Source of the DNA: Bacteroidales bacterium
GTDB lineage: Bacteria; Bacteroidota; Bacteroidia; Bacteroidales; UBA12077
NCBI GenBank assembly: GCA_003446015.1
Contig: DMBU01000091.1
Coordinates: 26,579 to 90,578 of the forward strand
Length of the DNA stretch: 64,000 bases
Direction of reading: 5' to 3'
In this document: positions 52,094 to 59,126 of the stretch, piece by piece
Position numbering within the stretch: position 1 is the first letter of the stretch
How the letters are laid out: the number at the start of each line of letters is the position of its first letter
Made by a program: the position numbers and the translations under genes
Notes under the pieces: model-generated
Told to the model about the DNA's origin: nothing
The model's database searches: none
What the model saw: the letters and a program-made list of their open reading frames with translations, nothing else

Positions 52094-55012
52094 ATGAGAA
52101 TTTTATTTTTTGTTTTTTTATATATTCTTGTATTTCACCTCGGTATTAAAACATCTGTATGTTCTAATCAAACAACTATAGACAGCCTCGAAAATGTTTT
52201 AAAGACTACTGAAGGAGGAGAATTGATACCTCTATTAGGAAAATTATCTCGTGCTTATTTCTCAGTTGATTTAAACAAAAGTCTAAATTATGCAGGTAAG
52301 TCGCTCGAACTGTCAGAAAAAACAGGTGATGATGATCTTATTGCGATTTCAAACCTATATATTGCCGATGTTTACTTTGAGATGAGCCGCTTTCAGCCGG
52401 CGATTGAGTTTTATGAAAAAGCCTTAGACTATTTTTATGAGCAAAAAACATCTGATAATAAAATTTATATTTATACCAAATTAGGGCATTCAGAAAAAAT
52501 GCTGGGTAATTTAAATAATGCACTTTTCTATTATCAAAAACCATTAAATCTTTATTTAGCAGAGAATAATAATAAAATTGCTGAAGCATATAATAATATA
52601 GGAATTATCCTCAAATTACAAGGTCATTTTAGCGAAGCATTTAATTATCATCAGAAAGCTCTAAATGCATCAAATTTGGCTTTTGATCAATACGAAATTG
52701 CCAATACACTTAATTATATAGGGAGCCTTTACTGGAGTAATAGTCAATACGATAGTTCATTATATTATTACGATAAATCATTGGAAATTTGCCGAGAATT
52801 AACTGATACCATAAGCGAAGCAAATGTATTAACAAACATTGGAACCGTGTATAAAGATATTGGTGAATTCAAAAAAGCACTTGATTATAATTTAAAAGCA
52901 CTTGACTTAAGGACATCTATAGGTAACAGGAAATATATTGCTAATTCTTATAATACGATTGGAAGTATTTATCTGGCAAATAATGATTATGATAATGCAT
53001 TGGATTTTTACATGTCATCATTAAAAATTCGAGAAAACATAAATGATGTTTTAGGTGTTGCTCAAACCCAAAACAATATTGCACTTGTTTACAAAACACT
53101 AAATAACGATCAGGAATCTTTAAATTATTTACAAAAGTCACTTAGTAACTATTATAATATTGGAAATAAATCCTTAATAGCATCATCTATTAATCAGATA
53201 GGTAGTATCTATAAAAAGTTAAACAGATATGATTTAGCTCTTGAAAATTATCTGAAAGCACTAAAAATACATCAAGAACTAGATGATCAAGATAAAATAG
53301 CATCACTGCTTAATAATATTGGTATTATTTACGACGATATTAAAAACTTTCAAAAGGCTCTGGAATTATATTCAAACGCTCTTGAAATAAAACGAAAACT
53401 GGGAAATAAAAAGGAAATATCGTACTCTCTTCACATTATTGGAAATACATATCTTAACCTTAAAAATTATACTGAAGCTTTAGCTAATTTTAATGAGTCA
53501 CTGGTTTTAAGAACTGAAGTTGGAGATAAAGTTAGTATTGCAAACTCATTTAAAAGTATTGGAAATACATACTTAGAACTGGGCGAATATGATAAGTCAA
53601 TAACGAATTTAAAAGAGGCTTATAGAATTAGAGATGAGATTGGTGATATTAAAGGTGTGGGAGAAATTTTAAATGACATTGGGAATTATTATCTGCGAAT
53701 AAATATGCCTGATATAGCGCTTGATTATTTTGAAAGAACATTGATCCTATGTCAAAAAACTAACGATCAATACCTAATTGGACTGAGTCTTCGGAAAATA
53801 GGGATTATCCAGCTCGAGAAAGGTTTTGTGGATGCCGGTATTAATAATATTAAAAGATCGCTTCAAACAGGACAAAATATTGACAATCTTGAATTAATCA
53901 AAAATGCCTACTTCGAATTATACAACTATTACAATAAAGTTGGAAATAAAGATTACGCTTTGGAAAACTATTTAAATTATTCCATAGTAAAAGATTCAAT
54001 AAATGCTAAATTGAATTCACAAAGGATAACTGAAATCCAGATGAATTTTGAACTTGAAAAAAGTTATAGTGAAATATCAAGAATTGAAAATGAAGTTTCT
54101 GAATTAACTGCTGAAAATAAAATAAGATCAATTGAGCTTAAAAAACAAAAGAATGTAAGAAATCTACTTCTTATTATCGCATTAATATCATTATTCTCAG
54201 GGATTATGATTTTTACACAATTCTTATCAAAAAGAAAAACAAATATTTTATTGCAGGAAAAAATTAAAGAAGCTGACCAATCAAATAAATTACTAAAGGA
54301 ATCTGAAGACAACCTAAAAATATTAAATGCAACTAAAGATAAATTCTTCTCTATAATTGCACACGACCTTCGGAACCCATTTAATGCATTACATGGCTTA
54401 ACTTATCATCTTTTAAAAAATTATAACGATTTTGATTCAAATGAAATAAAGCAATCATTAGAATTAATTTATGGTTCTGCCGACGATTTACTTGAATTAT
54501 TAGAAAATTTACTACACTGGTCGAGAACTCAGCGTGGAAAAATGTTATTTACACCCAGAGAAATAAATATCTCTGATGTAATCAACAAGATTTTTAATCT
54601 TTTAAGCATGAATGCGAAAAAGAAAGAAATAAATCTTATTAATGAAATTGATGAGAAAAAAACGATCTATGCTGATAATGATATGATTACGGCAATATTC
54701 CGTAATTTAATTTCCAATGCAATAAAATTCTCTCATACGAATAGCTTTATTAGAATAAGCAGCAAAAATTTTAGCGAATACACAGAGTTTTCTGTTATGG
54801 ATAATGGTGTTGGAATTAGTCCCGAAAACATTAAAAAACTTTTCAGAATTGACATACATCATTCAACTTCCGGCACTTCAGAAGAACAAGGCAGCGGATT
54901 AGGTCTTATTCTATGTCGGGAATTTGTTGAAAAACATAATGGAAGAATATGGGTAGAAAGTGAAATAAATAAGGGAAGTACATTTAAATTTACAATTTCA
55001 ACTAAAATTTAA
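52094..55012 (+). CDS. TPR-repeat sensor histidine kinase (second of a pair)
   Basis: Same layout as the preceding gene but with a longer TPR array. The signal-type N-terminus is MRILFFVFLYILVFHLG. About twelve TPRs cover roughly 60-650 (YNNIGIILKLQGHFSEAFNY, LTNIGTVYKDIGEFKKALDY, LNNIGIIYDDIKNFQKALELY); the TM is at about 700-720. The DHp domain carries His of FFSIIAHDLRNPFNALHG (about 757); the ATPase part has NLISNAIKFSH, VMDNGVGIS and GSGLGLILC. At 972 aa it has no receiver and no output domain, so it must signal through a regulator elsewhere. It starts 71 nt after the first kinase and ends 9 nt before xseB, with which it is surely co-transcribed. Confidence 0.93.
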   Translation: MRILFFVFLYILVFHLGIKTSVCSNQTTIDSLENVLKTTEGGELIPLLGKLSRAYFSVDLNKSLNYAGKSLELSEKTGDDDLIAISNLYIADVYFEMSRFQPAIEFYEKALDYFYEQKTSDNKIYIYTKLGHSEKMLGNLNNALFYYQKPLNLYLAENNNKIAEAYNNIGIILKLQGHFSEAFNYHQKALNASNLAFDQYEIANTLNYIGSLYWSNSQYDSSLYYYDKSLEICRELTDTISEANVLTNIGTVYKDIGEFKKALDYNLKALDLRTSIGNRKYIANSYNTIGSIYLANNDYDNALDFYMSSLKIRENINDVLGVAQTQNNIALVYKTLNNDQESLNYLQKSLSNYYNIGNKSLIASSINQIGSIYKKLNRYDLALENYLKALKIHQELDDQDKIASLLNNIGIIYDDIKNFQKALELYSNALEIKRKLGNKKEISYSLHIIGNTYLNLKNYTEALANFNESLVLRTEVGDKVSIANSFKSIGNTYLELGEYDKSITNLKEAYRIRDEIGDIKGVGEILNDIGNYYLRINMPDIALDYFERTLILCQKTNDQYLIGLSLRKIGIIQLEKGFVDAGINNIKRSLQTGQNIDNLELIKNAYFELYNYYNKVGNKDYALENYLNYSIVKDSINAKLNSQRITEIQMNFELEKSYSEISRIENEVSELTAENKIRSIELKKQKNVRNLLLIIALISLFSGIMIFTQFLSKRKTNILLQEKIKEADQSNKLLKESEDNLKILNATKDKFFSIIAHDLRNPFNALHGLTYHLLKNYNDFDSNEIKQSLELIYGSADDLLELLENLLHWSRTQRGKMLFTPREINISDVINKIFNLLSMNAKKKEINLINEIDEKKTIYADNDMITAIFRNLISNAIKFSHTNSFIRISSKNFSEYTEFSVMDNGVGISPENIKKLFRIDIHHSTSGTSEEQGSGLGLILCREFVEKHNGRIWVESEINKGSTFKFTISTKI

Positions 55013-55021
55013 ATCTAAATT

Positions 55022-55225
55022 ATGGCAAAAAAAGAAATATCATATAACGAGGCTGTTTCAGAAATTGAAGAAATATTACACCAGATTGAAAACGAAGAAC
55101 AAGATATTGATATTTTATCAGAACAAGTAAAACGTGTTTCTACTCTTATAAAACTTTGTAAAAAGAAACTTCATCAAACAGAAATTGAAGTTCAAAAAAT
55201 ACTGGATGATATTGAAACAGAATAA
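55022..55225 (+). CDS. xseB: exodeoxyribonuclease VII small subunit
   Basis: A 67-aa helical subunit that binds XseA in exonuclease VII. The family pattern is clear: ISYNEAVSEIEEILHQIENE, DIDILSEQVKRVSTLIKLCK and KLHQTEIEVQKIL. Size is normal. It starts 9 nt after the second histidine kinase rather than next to xseA, whose stop is 5.4 kb upstream. A MITE-like inverted-repeat element begins at its stop codon. Confidence 0.95.
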   Translation: MAKKEISYNEAVSEIEEILHQIENEEQDIDILSEQVKRVSTLIKLCKKKLHQTEIEVQKILDDIETE

Positions 55226-55288
55226 AGGGGCTGTCCGAAAAGTTAAATATTATATTTTTATTCGGAAATTTTACTTTGAGTAACTCTA

Positions 55289-55304
55289 CCTGTCGGCAGA
55301 CAGG
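55289..55304. repeat. GC-rich hairpin, GGCA-loop family
   Basis: CCTGTC-GGCA-GACAGG, a perfect 6-bp stem. On the minus strand it follows CACAAA. It lies inside the MITE-like element. Confidence 0.75.
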
Positions 55305-55361
55305 TTTGTGTCTTCTTTGTGAGCCTTTGTGTAACAGCTTAATAATTATACCACAAACCTG

Positions 55362-55377
55362 CCAGCCGGCAGGCTGG
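55362..55377 (+). repeat. GC-rich hairpin, GGCA-loop family
   Basis: CCAGCC-GGCA-GGCTGG, a perfect 6-bp stem with the same loop but a different, compensating stem sequence. It is preceded by CACAAACCTG, giving a second overlapping stem CCTGCC/GGCAGG. Confidence 0.75.
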
Positions 55378-55434
55378 GTAACACGAAGGGGGCACAAAGA
55401 AACACTAAGACTTTTCGGACAGCCTCTTTATAAT

Positions 55435-57297
55435 TTATTGCTTTTTCATCTTTTTTGGTTTTATCATATTCTCAGGAGTCAGCAATTCATCAAGTTCTTC
55501 TTTTGATAAAAGATTTTTTTCTATTACCAAATTATAAACACTTAGATCATTTGCAAGTGCCTCCTTCGCTAGCATTGAACAAGTTTCATAACCCAAAACC
55601 GGATTCAAAGCTGTAACTATACCAATACTGTTCTGAACCATTTCAAGACATCGTTTTTCATTAGCAGTAATTCCATCAATACATCTATGTTTGAACGTTT
55701 TCATACCATTAACAAGCATTTCAATCGATTCAAATATACTTTGTACAATAACTGGCTCCATTACATTTAGTTCCAATTGACCAGCCTCAGCACCCATGGT
55801 AACTGTCAAATCATTACCAATTACCTTAAATGCAATTTGATTTACCACTTCCGGAATAACAGGATTAACCTTACCAGGCATTATTGATGAACCTGGTTGC
55901 ATAGGTGGTAAATTAATTTCATTTAAACCTGTTCTTGGACCTGATGACAATAACCTTAAATCATTAGATATTTTCGATAATTTTATTGCCAGACGTTTTA
56001 ATGCTGACGAATACATCACAAATGCACCTGTATCCTGAGTAGCCTCAACTAAATTTTTTGCATTCACTACTTTTAATCCCGATATTTCTTTCAAATGCTT
56101 TACAACTTTTTCTGCATATTCGGGTTCCGAATTTATTCCTGTACCAATAGCTGTTGCTCCCATGTTAATTTCCAAAAATAAATTAACATTTTGCTCTAAA
56201 CGTTCTACTTCCTCTTCAAGGGTTACAGCATAAGCTTCAAAAGATTGCCCCAAGGTCATTGGAACAGCATCTTGTAATTGTGTTCGACCCATTTTAATTA
56301 CATGTGCAAATTCTTGTGATTTTGTATAAAACGATTTAATTAAATCGTTTAAAACTGAGGTTAATTTCTGATTACTTTTTATTATGGCAATCTTAACAGA
56401 TGTAGGATAAGCATCATTTGTTGATTGTGATAAATTAACATGGTTATTTGGATGACAATATTCATACTGACCTCTTTCATAACCTAAAATTTCTAATGCT
56501 CTGTTTGCAATAACCTCGTTAGCATTCATATTCGTTGAAGTTCCTGCTCCGCCCTGAATCATATCAACAATAAAATGGTTATGATATTTCCCATTTACAA
56601 TCTCATTACAAGCATGTATAATTGCATTACCTAAGGAATCATTAAGCAAACCAAGTTCCATATTAGCTTTAGCTGCCGCAAGTTTAACCATTGCAAGTGC
56701 CTCAATAATTACCGGGAAAAAATTTAAGGTAATTCCGCTAATGTTAAAATTCTCTATTGCTCTTAATGTTTGTATTCCATATAGATATTCGTTGGGTACA
56801 TTTCTATCACCAAGTAGATCGTGCTCTTTTCGGGTTCGCCCTGATTCATATTGAGCTGCAACATTGATCATCCTATTGTTGGCATGCCTCATCCTGCGTG
56901 AAATCACACGAGCAATGTTACTAAAAACTTTTAGGGTTGAAGCTCCATTTTCATTAAAATAGGTGTTGTTTATACTAAAAACAATCGTATCAACGATAGC
57001 TCGCGCTGATGTTGAATGAGGAGAATCACTTGCCCACGAACCTTCTCCTAAAAAATCACCTTTACTAAAATATGACAGTTTGGTTTCTGCTCCAAAATGA
57101 ATCGTTTTATAAAGTTCTACTTCTCCTTTATATATTATAAAAATATCTTTTCTTGGACCATTTTCCTCAAACAACAATTCACCTTTAAGATATTTTTTTT
57201 GTATAACATTTTCCGAAAGAGTCTTTAATTCATCCTCATCCAAACCCCTAAATAGTTCTATTTCCTTAACAAAGGAATATATCTCATTTATTTCCAT
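55435..57297 (-). CDS. aspA: aspartate ammonia-lyase fused to an N-terminal cyclic-nucleotide-binding-type domain
   Basis: Converts aspartate to fumarate and ammonia. Residues about 10-140 form a CAP_ED/CNB fold (LFRGLDEDELKTLSENV, IFIIYKGEVELYKTIH, KGDFLGEGSWASDSPHST), and about 155-620 a full aspartase/fumarase-family domain: EHDLLGDRNVPNEYLYGIQT, the SS-loop motif PGSSIMPGKVNPVIPEV (about 463-479), GRTQLQDAVPMTLGQ and LSQSTNDAYPTS. Ordinary AspA is about 470 aa, so this is a clear fusion. In the phosphate-binding cassette the Arg that holds cyclic-nucleotide phosphate is not evident (GEGSWASDSPHSTSA), so the ligand may not be cAMP. A -7 element precedes the gene. It is convergent with xseB. 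Confidence 0.93.
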   Translation of the reverse strand: MEINEIYSFVKEIELFRGLDEDELKTLSENVIQKKYLKGELLFEENGPRKDIFIIYKGEVELYKTIHFGAETKLSYFSKGDFLGEGSWASDSPHSTSARAIVDTIVFSINNTYFNENGASTLKVFSNIARVISRRMRHANNRMINVAAQYESGRTRKEHDLLGDRNVPNEYLYGIQTLRAIENFNISGITLNFFPVIIEALAMVKLAAAKANMELGLLNDSLGNAIIHACNEIVNGKYHNHFIVDMIQGGAGTSTNMNANEVIANRALEILGYERGQYEYCHPNNHVNLSQSTNDAYPTSVKIAIIKSNQKLTSVLNDLIKSFYTKSQEFAHVIKMGRTQLQDAVPMTLGQSFEAYAVTLEEEVERLEQNVNLFLEINMGATAIGTGINSEPEYAEKVVKHLKEISGLKVVNAKNLVEATQDTGAFVMYSSALKRLAIKLSKISNDLRLLSSGPRTGLNEINLPPMQPGSSIMPGKVNPVIPEVVNQIAFKVIGNDLTVTMGAEAGQLELNVMEPVIVQSIFESIEMLVNGMKTFKHRCIDGITANEKRCLEMVQNSIGIVTALNPVLGYETCSMLAKEALANDLSVYNLVIEKNLLSKEELDELLTPENMIKPKKMKKQ

Positions 57298-57328
57298 AAT
57301 AATTAATTTTAGTGTATTTATTTAGCTA

Positions 57329-57336
57329 CAAACTTA
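57329..57336 (-). promoter_or_regulatory. -7 element of the aspartase gene
   Basis: On the minus strand TAAGTTTG matches TAnnTTTG exactly, 31 nt before the start codon. Confidence 0.45.
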
Positions 57337-57409
57337 CAAACAAAAAAAACATGGTTGTTATTCAATTTAAAACTATGTATTTTGTTCAGCCTAAAAAAAA
57401 TTATAAAAA

Positions 57410-57442
57410 AAGAGCCACTCCTGGAAGGAGCAGCTCTTTAAC
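57410..57442 (-). terminator. intrinsic terminator of the protease-fold gene cassette
   Basis: AGAGCCACTCCT and AGGAGCAGCTCT pair imperfectly across GGA; on the minus strand a run of T residues follows. It lies 24-56 nt after the stop codon at 57466. Confidence 0.7.
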
Positions 57443-57465
57443 CTAAACCATCTTACATTAAGGAA

Positions 57466-58302
57466 CTATGCATCAATCTGAAACTCCATTGAAGATTGCG
57501 AAACTTCAGCATCGATGAACTCTTCAAAAAGATCGTGAACATATGAGATATCTAATGCATATCCAATACTCATTGTTGCGGTCTTATATATTTCATTTGT
57601 TATATATTTAATCTGATTTTGATTTGCAATGAGAACTTGAATTGGGTCTATTTCTTCAACATTAAATTTACCCTGAGATTTTTTCAATATTGCTAAATTG
57701 TTGTTTATTATTTGTTTCATTCGCTTGTGCGATTGAGTTATTGTAGCAAGTTTTTGACCAATTATTCCTATAACCTCTCCTGTTTCGGCATTAATTAACG
57801 GACTCCCTGAGTTCCCTTGTTTAATGCTTGAATCAACTTGAAAATACTTTAAACCATTTTCATGTATAAAGGCAGATGACAATATCCCTGTTTTGATTGC
57901 CAGATTATCCTGATCTAATTGATATCCAAGTACAGCCAAACTCTGACCTATTTCAATTGTTTTATTTTTATTTAGTTTAAGTGATGGTATATTTTTAAAT
58001 TCTTTAAAATCAACATTAATTGCTGCAAATGAAGTTTTATCTTTAGCTATCCCTTTAATAATTCTTTTCTTTAATTCATTCATCGAAATTTCAATACATG
58101 TACTTTCAGTATATCCATCAGATTTAACAAATCGGAATTTTACCTTAACAGCTTTGTGAATTTTAAATAAATAATCATCTGTAATTAAAAAGTGATCATT
58201 CACTTTAAAACCGGTCATAGATATTAATTTTATACCAGAAGAACTATAGAAACTTAACTGGCAAACTGACTTCTGACATTTACTCCAAACAGTCTTATAC
58301 AT
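57466..58302 (-). CDS. trypsin-fold protein lacking the catalytic His and Asp (pseudoprotease candidate)
   Basis: It has the S1/HtrA-like trypsin fold: Cys-rich start (MYKTVWSKCQKSVCQLSF), ISMTGFKVNDHFLITDDYLFK where a typical protease has the AH motif with the catalytic His, TSFAAINVD where the catalytic Asp is expected, IEIGQSLAVLGYQ, and the Ser motif IKQGNSGSPLIN (about 165-176), which is intact. Thus Ser is kept but the His position is Asp and the Asp position is Ser. No signal peptide is seen, so it should be cytosolic. About 60 residues at the C-terminus are unlike known domains. It follows an unknown 99-aa gene by 21 nt in a probable three-gene operon. It may bind or scaffold rather than cleave. 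Confidence 0.7.
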   Translation of the reverse strand: MYKTVWSKCQKSVCQLSFYSSSGIKLISMTGFKVNDHFLITDDYLFKIHKAVKVKFRFVKSDGYTESTCIEISMNELKKRIIKGIAKDKTSFAAINVDFKEFKNIPSLKLNKNKTIEIGQSLAVLGYQLDQDNLAIKTGILSSAFIHENGLKYFQVDSSIKQGNSGSPLINAETGEVIGIIGQKLATITQSHKRMKQIINNNLAILKKSQGKFNVEEIDPIQVLIANQNQIKYITNEIYKTATMSIGYALDISYVHDLFEEFIDAEVSQSSMEFQIDA

Positions 58303-58323
58303 GGCTAATAAATTTTTGAGTCA

Positions 58324-58623
58324 TTATAAATATGAGTTCTTTATTTTTCCCTTTTGAAAATTTTCCTGTTCATAAAGCTCCAACATCATTTGATCTGCAA
58401 TATCCCACTCATCTGTAATAATATTCATTGATTTAGAAATTTTGGAAGGATTAACAGAAATATCATCTTCATCAATAATCACTTCTAACCTATATTCCGA
58501 ATTACTATTTGTTGACCAATGATTTACAATTCCATAAGGTGTTGAGTATATCTTTTGAAACAATACTAAATTTATAGTTTCTGTATTATTTCTTATATTC
58601 ACACTTATGTTAATTGTTTTCAT
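58324..58623 (-). CDS. hypothetical protein, 99 aa
   Basis: Not recognised. It starts MKTINISVNIRNNTETINLV, an exposed beta-strand pattern, continues YSTPYGIVNHWSTNSNSEYR and ends in an acidic, helix-prone stretch (DEWDIADQMMLELYEQEN) with a Lys-rich tail. It has no signal peptide, TM segment or Cys. It lies 21 nt upstream of the protease-fold gene and 58 nt downstream of a small TM protein, all on the minus strand, so it is likely part of one cassette. No function is proposed. Confidence 0.6.
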   Translation of the reverse strand: MKTINISVNIRNNTETINLVLFQKIYSTPYGIVNHWSTNSNSEYRLEVIIDEDDISVNPSKISKSMNIITDEWDIADQMMLELYEQENFQKGKIKNSYL

Positions 58624-58681
58624 CTAATTTTAATATGTAAAACCTCTAAGGATGCAGCAATAAAGTGCTGTAACTATCTTT

Positions 58682-58810
58682 TTAAAAATAGATATGAATA
58701 AATGATATTAGAAAAACTATTGTTACAATTGAAAAAAGAATAAGAACTCCAAAATCCAAATGATGTGATGTAACAATTTTACCCTTTATTGAATAAAATA
58801 TCTTTTTCAT
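58682..58810 (-). CDS. small single-TM protein, 42 aa
   Basis: A short reading frame, below usual gene-finder limits, with an AGAGG-type ribosome-binding site 5 nt before the ATG at 58810. It begins MKKIFYSIKGKIVTSHHLDF, then one strongly hydrophobic helix of about 21 residues (GVLILFSIVTIVFLISFIHI) and ends YF. It is upstream of the 99-aa gene on the same strand (58 nt gap). The good ribosome site, positive-inside start and TM helix favour a real gene, but length makes this uncertain. Confidence 0.45.
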   Translation of the reverse strand: MKKIFYSIKGKIVTSHHLDFGVLILFSIVTIVFLISFIHIYF

Positions 58811-58962
58811 ATATACCTCTATTTAAACTTTTGATAGTGCTAAAATAAAATTAATAACTTAGCGTTTTTATATGACTTTTTTATCGTATGGATTTAAGAA
58901 ATTACCGTATCAAATTCTTAAATTAACGTTTTTTATAATTAATTTTATTAAAAATGGTTGGT

Positions 58963-59000
58963 TGTTCATTATCGTACATGGGTTGTTTCATAATCGTTCA
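58963..59000. promoter_or_regulatory. tandem dyads upstream of the TolC-type gene
   Basis: TGTTCATTATCGTACA (58963-58978) and TGTTTCATAATCGTTCA (58984-59000) are two similar, imperfect dyads with their right halves 22 bp apart (two helical turns). They lie 127-164 nt upstream of the TolC-type start codon and about 70 nt from a sigma-54-like element, like binding sites of an enhancer-type activator. Confidence 0.45.
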
Positions 59001-59066
59001 CCCGTTACGAAAAAATAAAAAACAGAACTCTACTTAAACACTTGCTTATGTGTTATTTAAGATAAG

Positions 59067-59081
59067 TGGCACAATATGTGA
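59067..59081 (+). promoter_or_regulatory. possible sigma-54 promoter of the TolC-type gene
   Basis: TGGCAC (59067-59072) matches the -24 element. Ten bases after its GG comes GA instead of the expected GC of the -12 element, so the match is partial. The start codon is 45 nt downstream and paired dyads lie upstream. Confidence 0.35.
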
Positions 59082-59126
59082 TAATTTGAAAACGAATTTA
59101 TGTTGAATATTTAATAAAGTAAAAAA

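Larger units (their letters stand above)
55226..55427. mobile_element. 202-bp MITE-like element with 18-bp terminal inverted repeats
   Basis: The left end AGGGGCTGTCCGAAAAGT (55226-55243) and the right end ACTTTTCGGACAGCCTCT (55410-55427) are inverse at 17 of 18 positions, of the kind seen at the ends of several IS families. The 202-bp interior has no transposase frame. It contains CACAAAG-type repeats and two GC-rich hairpins (55289, 55362). A target-site duplication is not clear. It lies between convergent xseB and aspartase genes and may also act as a terminator. Confidence 0.65.

Noticed and set aside
49900..53950. Periodic DNA repeats, as in a CRISPR or satellite array
   Set aside because: The periodicity comes from tetratricopeptide repeats in two coding regions; repeats are diverged at DNA level and in frame.
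57466..58810. Firm call of an anti-phage defence system
   Set aside because: No recognised defence domain, nuclease or sensor is present beside the protease-fold protein; only a hypothesis is kept in the findings.
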